In this document: positions 16,413 through 24,474 of the stretch, in pieces
Position numbering within the stretch: position 1 is the first letter of the stretch
Layout of the letters: each line of letters starts with the position of its first letter
Source of the DNA: Planctomycetota bacterium
GTDB lineage: Bacteria > Planctomycetota > UBA1135 > GCA-002686595
Assembly (NCBI GenBank): GCA_002686265.1
Contig: NZBA01000096.1
Coordinates: forward strand, 1-64,000
DNA length: 64,000 bases
Reading direction: 5' to 3'
Notes under the pieces: model-generated
Databases searched by the model: none
What the model was told of the DNA's origin: nothing
What the model saw: the letters and a program-made list of their open reading frames with translations, nothing else
Position numbers and translations under genes: made by a program

Positions 16413-18968
16413 GTGCCGACCACCACCCCGCTCCTCGCCGTCCTGCTCTGCCTGTCGAGCGCGAGCGCGCCCGCCCTCCCCCACGACCGCCCGCTCGTGG
16501 AACGCTCCGCGGGCGAGACCCACCTGTCGCTGCCCGGCGGCGCCCCCTTCCACCGCACCTCCGCCGAGGTCAGCGACGAGCGCCTGATCCCGATCCCCGG
16601 CGGACCGGGATGGGCCGCCGTGTGGAGCGAGGACCCCGGCGGAGGGAAGGAGTCCTGGTGCGCCCTCAGCCTGGACGGCGAGCTCTTCTCCCGCGCCCGC
16701 GCGACGACCTTCGACTTGCACCTCAAGCGCGCGCGTTTCGATCCGCTGCTGGACGCCCCCGACCTCTCCTCCTCGCCCCTGGAAACGTCGAGTGGCGTGT
16801 ACATCGTCCAGTTCCACACCCTGCCGCTCGAAGCCTACCGCGCCGACCTGCGCGCGCGCGGTGCCGCGGTCCACCACTTCCTGGCGGACAACGCCCACCT
16901 CGTACGCATGACCGCGACCCTCGCGGCCGAAGTCGCCGGCCTGCCCCACGTGCGCTGGGTCGGTCCCTACCACCCCGAGTTCCGGCTCGAACCCTGGCTG
17001 CTCGAACAGCTCGCCGCCGGTACCCTCGGCGGCGCCCTGCGCTGCTACGTCCAGGTCTTCGAGAAGGGAGCGCGGCAGAAGGAGCTGGTCGCGGCGCGCA
17101 TTCGCGAGCTCGGCGGCACGATCGAGACCCTCTACCCCGACGGCTACCGGCTCGAGGCGACCTTGAACGCCGCGCAACTCGCGCGGGTCGCGACCTTCGA
17201 GGAAGTCCTCTTCATCGACCGCTGGTCCCCGCCCGAGGCGGACCTCAACCACGTGCGAACGGCGGGCGGGGCGAACCAGCTCGAGAACTCGACCGGATTC
17301 ACCGGCCAGGGCGTCACCGGCGAGTGCTGCGACTCGGGTGTGCGCGAATCCCACAACGCCTTTCAGTCCAATCCGATCCTGATCCACGGCAGCGACAACT
17401 CCGACAACGATCACGGCACCAAGGTCACCGGCTGCGTCTTCGGCGACGGTACGGGGCAGACGTCCGCGCGGGGCCTCCTGCCCGACGGACAGCCGGTCTT
17501 CGCCTCCTTCTACAGCCTCGGGAACCGCTACCAGCACACGGCGCAACTCTTGGCCTCACCCTACTTCGCGGTCTTCCAGACCAATAGCTGGGGCGGGAGC
17601 CTGACGACCAGCTACAACTCCACTTCGATGGAGATGGACGACATCCTGTTCGACTTCGACATCACGATCACCCAGTCGCAGAGCAACTCCGGCAACCAGC
17701 AATCGCGCCCCCAGGCCTGGGCCAAGAACATCATCGCCTGCGGCGGCGTCCGCCATCAGAACGACTCCAACCTGAACAACGACGCCTGGAGCGGTACGGG
17801 CAGCATCGGCCCGGCGGCGGACGGCAGAGTCAAGCCCGACCTCTGCTTCTGGTACGACAGCATCTGGACCACCGACAACGAGTCCAACAGCGACTACACG
17901 ACCGGATTCGGCGGCACGAGCGCTTCCACGCCCTGCGTGGCCGGACACGTGGGCCTGGTGCAGCAGATGTGGTCCGAGGGCGTTTTCGGGAACGAACCGA
18001 TCGGCTCCACGGTCTTCGAGCGCCGCGCCAAGGCGACGACCGTGCGGGCCCTCCTGGTCAACAGCGCGACCTCCTACAGCTTCAGCGGCACCGGTCACGA
18101 CCTGACGCGCACGCACCAGGGCTGGGGGCTGCCGGACGTCGGGACCCTGCACGACCGGCGCGACGAGCTCTTCGTGGTCGACGAAACGGACCTGCTCACC
18201 CACCTCCAGAGCAAGTCCTACTCCCTCGAGGTCGAGCCGGGCCAGGGGATCTTCAAGGCGACTCTGGTCTACCTCGATCCGGCCGGGACGACGAGCTCCT
18301 CCCTGCACCGCATCAACGATCTCTCCCTGCGCGCCACCTCGCCCACGGGCGTCACCTACTGGGGCAACAACGGCCTGCTCGCGGGGAACTGGTCAACGAG
18401 CGGCGGCGCGTCCAACACGATCGACGTGATCGAGAACGTCTTCGTCCAGAACCCCACCGCCGGCGTTTGGATCCTCGAGGTCTTCGCCGACGAGATCAAC
18501 GCCGACAACCACGTGGAAACCGGCGCCGTGGACGTCGACTTCGCTCTGGCCGTGAGCGGCGTGCGGGAGACCTCCGCCTGCGACGACCCACTGCCCTACT
18601 GCAGCGCGAAGACGACGTCGATGGGACTGGAGCCGCAGATCACCTGGTCAGGGGATGCGAGCCTCTCGCAGAACGATCTCGAGATCCTCGTCCAGAACGC
18701 GATCCCCAATCAGGCGGCCCTGGCCTTCTTCAGCGACAGCCAGAACAACCTGCCGTTCATGGGCGGGACCCTGTGCCTCGCTCCGCCCTTCTCACGCACC
18801 TGGCCGGTCCAGACCGACCTGTTCGGCGACGGCGCCTGGCTGCTGGACATCTCCGATCGCACTGCCGGCGCGACCCAGTTCTACCAGGTGTGGTTCCGGG
18901 ATCCGGCGGACCCGACCGGCTTCGGCGTCGGCCTGACCGCGGCCCTGGCCGTGACCTACTGCGAGTGA
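16413..18968 (+). CDS. Large secreted subtilase-family (S8) protease
   Basis: 851 residues. The GTG at 16413 opens a signal peptide (MPTTTPLLAVLLCLSSASAP) and follows a GAGAGGA site. The next ~290 residues form a long prodomain region with two inhibitor-like segments (YIVQFHTLPLEAYRADLRAR, then CYVQVFEKGARQKELVAARI). The S8 core has D307 (GECCDSGV), H334 (NDHGTKVTG) and S503 (GGTSASTPCVAGHVG). A jelly-roll P-like domain (GIFKATLVYLDPAG, then NDLSLRATSPTGVTYWGNN) follows. The final ~125 residues are a diverged version of the C-terminal module of neighbouring secreted proteins (SLSQNDLEI, YQVWFRDP). Two cysteines directly precede the catalytic Asp, which is unusual. Predicted extracellular protease. 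Confidence 0.88.
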   Translation: MPTTTPLLAVLLCLSSASAPALPHDRPLVERSAGETHLSLPGGAPFHRTSAEVSDERLIPIPGGPGWAAVWSEDPGGGKESWCALSLDGELFSRARATTFDLHLKRARFDPLLDAPDLSSSPLETSSGVYIVQFHTLPLEAYRADLRARGAAVHHFLADNAHLVRMTATLAAEVAGLPHVRWVGPYHPEFRLEPWLLEQLAAGTLGGALRCYVQVFEKGARQKELVAARIRELGGTIETLYPDGYRLEATLNAAQLARVATFEEVLFIDRWSPPEADLNHVRTAGGANQLENSTGFTGQGVTGECCDSGVRESHNAFQSNPILIHGSDNSDNDHGTKVTGCVFGDGTGQTSARGLLPDGQPVFASFYSLGNRYQHTAQLLASPYFAVFQTNSWGGSLTTSYNSTSMEMDDILFDFDITITQSQSNSGNQQSRPQAWAKNIIACGGVRHQNDSNLNNDAWSGTGSIGPAADGRVKPDLCFWYDSIWTTDNESNSDYTTGFGGTSASTPCVAGHVGLVQQMWSEGVFGNEPIGSTVFERRAKATTVRALLVNSATSYSFSGTGHDLTRTHQGWGLPDVGTLHDRRDELFVVDETDLLTHLQSKSYSLEVEPGQGIFKATLVYLDPAGTTSSSLHRINDLSLRATSPTGVTYWGNNGLLAGNWSTSGGASNTIDVIENVFVQNPTAGVWILEVFADEINADNHVETGAVDVDFALAVSGVRETSACDDPLPYCSAKTTSMGLEPQITWSGDASLSQNDLEILVQNAIPNQAALAFFSDSQNNLPFMGGTLCLAPPFSRTWPVQTDLFGDGAWLLDISDRTAGATQFYQVWFRDPADPTGFGVGLTAALAVTYCE

Positions 18969-19086
18969 GGGCGCGCGGGCCCCGCTCGCACCAATCCGCT
19001 TGGCGGCCTGCGAGGGAATCGCCCTACTCCGAGGCCGCTCTCTCCGCCGCTGGGGCGTCGGACTCGCCGATCCGTGCCCGATGGTC

Positions 19087-19725
19087 CTACCGAGGCGCGG
19101 CGGCGACCGCCGCCAGGAGACGCCGGGCGCGGTCCTCGATCAGGTCGAAGCGCCCGGCGGCGACCTCGTCGGGGTCGAAGAGCGGGGTCACGAACCCCAG
19201 GGCATGGGCCCCCGCCGCCAGGTGGGCGGCGGCGTTGGATGCGTCGACGCCTTGGGTGGGGACGATGCGCAGGAACGGCAGGGGGCCGAGGCAGGCGCGC
19301 ACGTAGGCGGGGCCGTCCGCCGGAGCGGGGAAGAGCTTCTGCAGGTGGGCTCCCCCACGGTGGGCGCGCAGCATCTCCGTCGGCGTGTGCGTGCCCGGCA
19401 TGGCCGCCAGGCCGCGCGAGAGCGCCTCCTCGATGACCGCCTCGTCGGTAACCGGCGAGACCACGAAGCGCGCTCCGGCCTCGGCGGCGGCGCGGACGTC
19501 CTCTGGCTCGAGCACCGTCCCGGCCCCCACCAGGAGGTCGGCGCGCCGCGAGAACTCGCCGATGCGCTCCAAGGCGCCGGGAGTGGTGAGCGTGAACTCC
19601 ACGGCCAAGAAGCCCGCCCGCACCGCCGCCTCCATGGCCCCCGCCGCGACCTCCTCGATGGGCGTGCGCAGGATCGCCGAGGCGCGCAGACGGCCGAGGG
19701 TCTCGACCACGTCGGCGGCGGTCAC
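19087..19725 (-). CDS. 2-dehydro-3-deoxy-phosphogluconate (KDPG/KHG) aldolase family protein
   Basis: 212 residues from a GTG with a GGGAG site. Aldolase motifs run in order: SAILRTPIEE, VEFTLTTPGA, LLVGAGTVLEPED, FVVSPVTDEAVIEEA, GTHTPTEML, and HLQKLFPAP, whose Lys is the Schiff-base residue. PTQGV takes the place of the usual PTGGV phosphate loop. The enzyme cleaves 2-keto-3-deoxy sugar acids (often phosphorylated) to pyruvate and an aldehyde, the last step of Entner-Doudoroff and related acid-sugar routes. The Gln in the phosphate loop may signal a different or unphosphorylated substrate. It diverges from glycerol kinase. A sugar-acid dehydratase and lactonase at 28-31 kb could supply its substrate. 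Confidence 0.88.
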   Translation of the reverse strand: MTAADVVETLGRLRASAILRTPIEEVAAGAMEAAVRAGFLAVEFTLTTPGALERIGEFSRRADLLVGAGTVLEPEDVRAAAEAGARFVVSPVTDEAVIEEALSRGLAAMPGTHTPTEMLRAHRGGAHLQKLFPAPADGPAYVRACLGPLPFLRIVPTQGVDASNAAAHLAAGAHALGFVTPLFDPDEVAAGRFDLIEDRARRLLAAVAAAPR

Positions 19726-19843
19726 GAATGCTCTCCCGGTCGGTTCGCCATGAACCCGAAGCTAGCCCGATCGGCCGGGCCCGCACAAGGTCGCAGGCGA
19801 CGATCCTCCTGGCGGCGGCTTCTCCCGCGTGCGGACCGCAGGC

Positions 19844-19849
19844 TACCCT
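19844..19849 (+). promoter_or_regulatory. Putative -10 element of leaderless glpK
   Basis: TACCCT is 6 nt before the ATG at 19856, and no Shine-Dalgarno sequence is present. The spacing matches other leaderless-type starts in the window. Confidence 0.4.
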
Positions 19850-19855
19850 GCGGTC

Positions 19856-21361
19856 ATGACAGCACTCATCGCCGCCATCGATCAGGGCACGACGTCCACG
19901 CGCTGCATCCTCTTCGACGCCGACGGCGACCCGGTCGCCGCCGCCCAGACCGAGCACACCCAGCACACCCCCGCTCCGGGCCTGGTCGAGCACGACGCGG
20001 AGGAGGTGCGCCGCAACACCGAGGCGGTGGTCCGCGAGGCGCTCGAACGGGCCGGCTCGCCACGGGGGGAGGCCGTCGGCATCACCAACCAGCGCGAGAC
20101 GGTCGTGTTCTGGAATCGGCTCACCGGCGAGCCCTACACCAACGCCATCGTCTGGCAGGACACGCGCACGCGCGAGCTGTGCGAACAGCTCGGCGGCGAC
20201 GAGGGCCCCGAGCGCTTCCGCGCCACCTGCGGCCTGCCCCTGTCGACGTACTTCAGCGGTCCCAAGATCGCCTGGGCCCTCGAACACGTGGACGATCTAC
20301 GCCAGGAGGCCGAGCGGGGCCGCGCCCTGTGCGGAACGATGGACTCCTGGGTGATCTGGAACCTGACCGGCGGGCCACGCGGCGGACGGCACGTGACCGA
20401 CGTCACCAACGCTTCGCGCACGATGCTGATGGACCTGGCGACCCTCGACTGGGACGAGGAAGTGCTCGCCGCGCTCTCCATCCCGCGCTCGCTCCTGCCC
20501 GAAATCGTGCCCACAAGCGACGCGGAGGCCTTCGGAGTGACCTCGGCCGACGGCCCGTTCGCAGCGGCGGTGCCGATCACCAGCGCCGTCGGCGACCAGC
20601 AAGCCGCCCTGATCGGCCAGGGCTGCTTCGCTCCCGGCGACGCCAAGAACACCTACGGGACCGGCTGCTTCCTGCTCTCGAACACCGGTGAGCGCCCGAT
20701 CGTGTCCACCTCCGGCATGCTGACAACCCTCGCCTACCGCTTGGGTACGGCCCCGCCGGTGTACGCCCTCGAAGGATCGGTGGCCATCGCCGGCGCCCTC
20801 GTTCAGTGGCTGCGCGACAACCTCGGCTTCTTCGAACACGCCGGCGAGATCGAGGCCCTCGCCTCCCAAGCCACCGATTCCGGCGGCGTCTTCATCGTCC
20901 CCGCCTTCTCGGGGTTGTTCGCGCCCCGCTGGCGGCCCGACGCGCGCGGGGTGATCGTCGGCCTGACCCGCTACGTCGAGCGCGCGCACATCGCCCGAGC
21001 GGCTCTCGAGGCGACCTGCTTCCAGACACGCGAGGTACTCCAGGCGATGGAGCGCGACACGCACCTGCCCCTGGAACGCCTCAAGGTCGACGGTGGGATG
21101 GTGGCCAACGAGCTCTTGATGCAGATCCAGGCCGACCTGCTCGGTATCCCGATCGTGCGCCCGGCGGTTACGGAGACCACCGCCGTCGGGGCGGCCTTCG
21201 CCGCGGGAATGGCGATCGGGTTCTACCCCGAGCCCGACGAGCTCGCTCGCCGCTGGCGCGAGGACCGGCGCTGGGAGCCGCGCATCGCCGATGCCGAGCG
21301 CGAGGAGCGCACGCGGGGATGGGAGCGCGCCGTGGAACGCAGCCTGGACTGGGTCGAGTGA
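19856..21361 (+). CDS. glpK: Glycerol kinase
   Basis: 501 residues, the usual length. FGGY-kinase motifs are complete: [16 protein letters not shown] (phosphate 1), [37 protein letters not shown] and [16 protein letters not shown]. Further on are [42 protein letters not shown] (phosphate 2), [12 protein letters not shown] and [20 protein letters not shown] (adenosine motif). It phosphorylates glycerol to sn-glycerol-3-phosphate in the cytoplasm. No glpF or glpD is adjacent. The ATG at 19856 is preferred to an upstream in-frame start because it begins directly at the conserved N-terminus and is preceded by a -10-like hexamer. Confidence 0.96.
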   Translation: MTALIAAIDQGTTSTRCILFDADGDPVAAAQTEHTQHTPAPGLVEHDAEEVRRNTEAVVREALERAGSPRGEAVGITNQRETVVFWNRLTGEPYTNAIVWQDTRTRELCEQLGGDEGPERFRATCGLPLSTYFSGPKIAWALEHVDDLRQEAERGRALCGTMDSWVIWNLTGGPRGGRHVTDVTNASRTMLMDLATLDWDEEVLAALSIPRSLLPEIVPTSDAEAFGVTSADGPFAAAVPITSAVGDQQAALIGQGCFAPGDAKNTYGTGCFLLSNTGERPIVSTSGMLTTLAYRLGTAPPVYALEGSVAIAGALVQWLRDNLGFFEHAGEIEALASQATDSGGVFIVPAFSGLFAPRWRPDARGVIVGLTRYVERAHIARAALEATCFQTREVLQAMERDTHLPLERLKVDGGMVANELLMQIQADLLGIPIVRPAVTETTAVGAAFAAGMAIGFYPEPDELARRWREDRRWEPRIADAEREERTRGWERAVERSLDWVE

Positions 21362-21377
21362 TGGCGCCCGGGGATCC

Positions 21378-22310
21378 TCAACCGCCCGGCGCACTCCAAG
21401 CCGCCAAGCGCTCGAGGTCGACCCCCGCCCCGCCGCAGACGATGACCCCGACCGGATCGCGCCCCTCGAGGACCGCCGCCCGCCCGTAGACCGCCGCCAG
21501 GGCTGCGCCGCAGGCCGGCTCGACCAGCACCCGGTGGTCGCGGGCGAAGCGCACGCAGGCGGCGAGGGCGGCCTCGTCGGTCACGACGCAAGAGCGCACC
21601 GTCCCCCGCCGGGTCCAGGCCAGGGCTTGGGGGGCGACCCGGCGCGCCCCCAGGCTCGTCGCCACCGAGGTGATCTCCTCCAGGCTCACCGGCTCCCCCG
21701 CCTCCATCGCCGCCGCGAGGGAAGCCGCTCCCTCGGTCTCGACGGCCACGACCTCCACATCACCCCAGCCGACCGCCTCCAGGCCTTCGAGGACGCCGCA
21801 CAGCAACCCGCCGCCGCCCACCGCCACGACCACGCTCGCCGGGCGCGGACCGCGGGCGGCGACCTCGCGCACGAGCCCCGCGTAGCCGCTCCACAGCAGG
21901 GGATCGTCGAAGGGGTGTAGGTAGGCCGTCTCCTCCCCCTCCGCCAACTCCAGCGCGTGCAGGTGTGCCTCGTCCCAGACCGCCCCGTGCTCCGACACCT
22001 CGGCGCCCTCCGACCGAATGCGCTCGCGCATGGCCTCGGGGGTCGTGCGCGGGACGACGACGAGAGCCTCCAGGCCCAACCGCCGTGCGGCGTAGGCCAC
22101 GGCCACACCAGCGTTCCCGCCCGAGGAGCAGACGACTCGCCGCGCTCCCGCGGCCAGCGCCGCCCGGCAGGCGGCTCCGTGCCCACGCAGCTTGAAGGAG
22201 CCCGTGGGCTGAAAGGCCTCCATCTTCAGCCAGACCTCCGCTCCCAGGGCGCGGGAGAGGGGAGCCGACTCCCACAGCGGCGTTGCGACGTGCAGCTCGC
22301 CCACGCTCAC
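21378..22310 (-). CDS. PLP-dependent serine/threonine ammonia-lyase family protein
   Basis: 310 residues from GTG 22310, whose GTGA overlaps the stop of the DUF2270 gene, implying translational coupling. It is a fold-type II PLP enzyme: the PLP lysine is in PTGSFKLRGHG, the Asn-loop is SSGGNAGVAVAYAA, and the phosphate-binding glycine loop is VAVGGGGLLCGVLEG. VIVCGGAGVDLERL closes the active site. The domain order and short length match catabolic L-serine/L-threonine dehydratases, including the eukaryotic SDS type, which deaminate serine to pyruvate and ammonia or threonine to 2-oxobutyrate. There is no ACT regulatory domain. Ser-versus-Thr preference cannot be told. It converges on glpK with 16 nt between stops. 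Confidence 0.87.
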   Translation of the reverse strand: MSVGELHVATPLWESAPLSRALGAEVWLKMEAFQPTGSFKLRGHGAACRAALAAGARRVVCSSGGNAGVAVAYAARRLGLEALVVVPRTTPEAMRERIRSEGAEVSEHGAVWDEAHLHALELAEGEETAYLHPFDDPLLWSGYAGLVREVAARGPRPASVVVAVGGGGLLCGVLEGLEAVGWGDVEVVAVETEGAASLAAAMEAGEPVSLEEITSVATSLGARRVAPQALAWTRRGTVRSCVVTDEAALAACVRFARDHRVLVEPACGAALAAVYGRAAVLEGRDPVGVIVCGGAGVDLERLAAWSAPGG

Positions 22311-23041
22311 ATGTCGAAGCCTGACGGGGCCTTCTCCCCGCCGGGCTCGAACCGCCACTGCTCCAAGTCGTAGCTCGTCGAGGGACGGACGCACAGGAAC
22401 AGGGCCAGGATCACCGTGAACACGCCGCCCACGAGCGCCAGGGGGAGCCACCAAGGCAGGAGCTCGGTACCGCCCAGGTTCTCTCTTGCGCCCGCCCAGG
22501 AGCGGGCCGCTTCGGGGTGCGTGATGATCTTCACCACCCAGGCCACGCCGATGACCAGGTAGATCGCCCAGTAGTTGCGGAGCAGCCGGGAGCGCACGGA
22601 GGCCAGCATGCTGAGCTTGAAGCGAGGCCGGAATAGATCCTCCGCGACCAGGGACCCCCAACGCTCCTCAGGGCTGACCGGGTCGCGGCGTAGGATCGGG
22701 CCGTAGAAGTTCTCCTCGATCATCCGCACGCGGGCCCGCCAGACATCCGCGTAGCGAAAACGCCGCGCCTCGAAGAGCAGGAACACCGAGACGATCGCCA
22801 GCCCCCCCAGGAGGATCCAGTGGGAGTGCGGGCCCTCGCCAAAAGAGAACGTCAGGAGCCCGGCGGTCGTCAGTACGGCCCAGTTGGTGGTGTTGTCCAG
22901 GCGCAGGCGCCAGGCATTGGCGCGGTGCAACTCCCCCCGGTAGAGGTGCACGATCGCCGCGATGTACTCCCCGCGCGTGAGCGGCGTGCTCTCGTAGTCG
23001 GCCCCCGGCTGCGGCTCGTCTGCTCGGTTCTCGATGCCCAC
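22307..23041 (-). CDS. DUF2270 integral membrane protein
   Basis: 244 residues. Hydrophobic pairs lie at about 54-95 (NWAVLTTAGLLTFSFG, then WILLGGLAIVSVFLLFEARR) and about 155-225 (NYWAIYLVIGVAWVVKIITH, then LPLALVGGVFTVILALFLCV). The middle carries RFRYADVWRARVRMIEENFY and GPILRRDPVSPEERWGSLVA. The segments YRGELHRANAWRLRLDNTTN and the FEARRFR/EENFYGP combination are characteristic of DUF2270 (COG4291), an uncharacterised membrane family. It starts at GTG 23041. It overlaps the downstream PLP enzyme by 4 nt, although no functional link is known. A strong hairpin lies just upstream, ending the preceding transcript. Confidence 0.85.
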   Translation of the reverse strand: MGIENRADEPQPGADYESTPLTRGEYIAAIVHLYRGELHRANAWRLRLDNTTNWAVLTTAGLLTFSFGEGPHSHWILLGGLAIVSVFLLFEARRFRYADVWRARVRMIEENFYGPILRRDPVSPEERWGSLVAEDLFRPRFKLSMLASVRSRLLRNYWAIYLVIGVAWVVKIITHPEAARSWAGARENLGGTELLPWWLPLALVGGVFTVILALFLCVRPSTSYDLEQWRFEPGGEKAPSGFDM

Positions 23042-23114
23042 TCGGTCACCAGTCGTACTCCTTCACGGCGTGCCCGAGCAAGGCCGGTGCCCGCGAACTT
23101 GGACGCGGCGGCGA

Positions 23115-23155
23115 CAAAAAAAGCGCGCCGGGCGGCGAGGCCGCCCGGCGCGCTT
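23115..23155 (-). terminator. Strong intrinsic terminator
   Basis: A perfect 16-bp stem (arms 23121-23136 and 23140-23155, AAGCGCGCCGGGCGGC with a GAG loop) is followed on the minus strand by a run of seven T (A-tract at 23116-23122 on plus). It lies 20 nt after the stop of the secreted protein gene at 23176. Confidence 0.93.
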
Positions 23156-23175
23156 CGTTCAGCAAGGGCCGAGGA

Positions 23176-24327
23176 TCAGTTGAAGATGATCGTGTGGCCG
23201 TTGGTCAGGTTGAAACCGGCTCCGCAGGGGCTTCCTGCGGGGTCGCGATACCAGCCCTGGAAGTGCTTCGTGTCGCCGGGAACCCAGTTGGTGTTGGGCA
23301 GGGGCGAGGTCCAGCTGGCGTTGCCACTGGCGTCGGGGCCCTGCACGCCGTGGCGCTGCACGCCCTGGCCGGCACAGCGCAGGCCGTCACCGAAGGTGAT
23401 GCCCGTGCCGCCGTTGATGGCGTTGTTGCCGCTGAAGAGCAGAGCCGGTTGGCCGGGGATCAGGCCCGAGGCGTTGTAGCTCTGGTTCCCGCCGGCCGCG
23501 GAGTCGCCGGTCGCCGCGAGCGAGGCGCCGCCGCCGCCGCTGTTGCCGCAGCCTTCGCCCGTGCCGCCGTTGTTCCCGCACGGGCAGGCGGTGCCGGCGC
23601 CGTCGCCGAAGCAGAAGGACGTCCCGATATCCTGGGGACCGGCCGGGTCGATGTTGAAGTCATCGAAGTAGACCGGCGAGGGGTTCGGGAAGCCGGGGCC
23701 GTCGGGGTACAGGTCGAGGGCGTCGATCTGCAACGAGGCGTAGCTGTCCGTGCCGAACACGCCCATGCTGGGCGGATAGCTGGCGAGGAAGCTGCCGTCG
23801 TAGTAGATATCGACGTTGTCGCCGTCGAGGTCGAAGTCACACTTGATCTCGGCCCAGTTGCCGAAGTTCAGCGGGGCCGTGACGGTGCCGTTCGTGCCGC
23901 AGTCACACTCCACCGTGCCCGAGTCCATGTTGAAACCGATCTGCACGGACCACTCGTAGGGACCGAAGTCGTTGTAGTCGTTCATGACGATGTAGTACGT
24001 CTTTCCGACCGATCCGGTGGGGCAGAGGATCTTCTGGGTGAGGCTGAACCCACCACTGCTCATGTTGATCGGGGGCAGCAGGTCGTAGTCGCAGACGGTG
24101 TCCGCGCCGACGGCGACTTCCGCCGACTGCACGCCACCACTGGCCTGGGTGTTGACCACGTTGCTGAACAGGGTGTTGTTGGAGTCCCAGCCCTTCCAGC
24201 GGCCTTGGCCGTCTAGTTGCCCGAGCGGGTACGACTCCATGTCGTCGGTCCAAACTTGAGCCTGGGCGGTGCTAGCCATCACGGCAGCCGCGCCAACGGC
24301 CATTGACAGATTCCTGAGGTGCCACAT
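23176..24327 (-). CDS. Secreted LamG-like protein with a CPCGN-type linker and C-terminal module
   Basis: 383 residues with an AAGGAG site before the ATG. Signal peptide at 1-23 ([14 protein letters not shown]). Residues ~25-225 form a jelly-roll-like domain opening [18 protein letters not shown] and closing [13 protein letters not shown], resembling concanavalin/laminin-G folds that bind glycans or proteins. A short Cys/Gly-rich segment ([15 protein letters not shown], then [14 protein letters not shown]) follows, and then a ~110-residue C-terminal module ending [11 protein letters not shown]...[11 protein letters not shown]. That terminal pattern recurs on the subtilase at 11022 and the sulfatase at 24475. 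No catalytic residues are recognised, so an adhesin or matrix protein is plausible. It has its own strong terminator. Confidence 0.8.
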   Translation of the reverse strand: MWHLRNLSMAVGAAAVMASTAQAQVWTDDMESYPLGQLDGQGRWKGWDSNNTLFSNVVNTQASGGVQSAEVAVGADTVCDYDLLPPINMSSGGFSLTQKILCPTGSVGKTYYIVMNDYNDFGPYEWSVQIGFNMDSGTVECDCGTNGTVTAPLNFGNWAEIKCDFDLDGDNVDIYYDGSFLASYPPSMGVFGTDSYASLQIDALDLYPDGPGFPNPSPVYFDDFNIDPAGPQDIGTSFCFGDGAGTACPCGNNGGTGEGCGNSGGGGASLAATGDSAAGGNQSYNASGLIPGQPALLFSGNNAINGGTGITFGDGLRCAGQGVQRHGVQGPDASGNASWTSPLPNTNWVPGDTKHFQGWYRDPAGSPCGAGFNLTNGHTIIFN

Positions 24328-24474
24328 CTTCGTTGATGCTCCTTTGAGGAGAAAAAGAGGTTCTTGGGGAGAGACCCTCAGTACCAGATGCGCCTGGGGT
24401 CGATTGAACCCTAGCGTACCCCAATCAGCGTCAGAAGGCTACCGGGGCTCCAGGCCCCCCCTCCGGACGACCGA

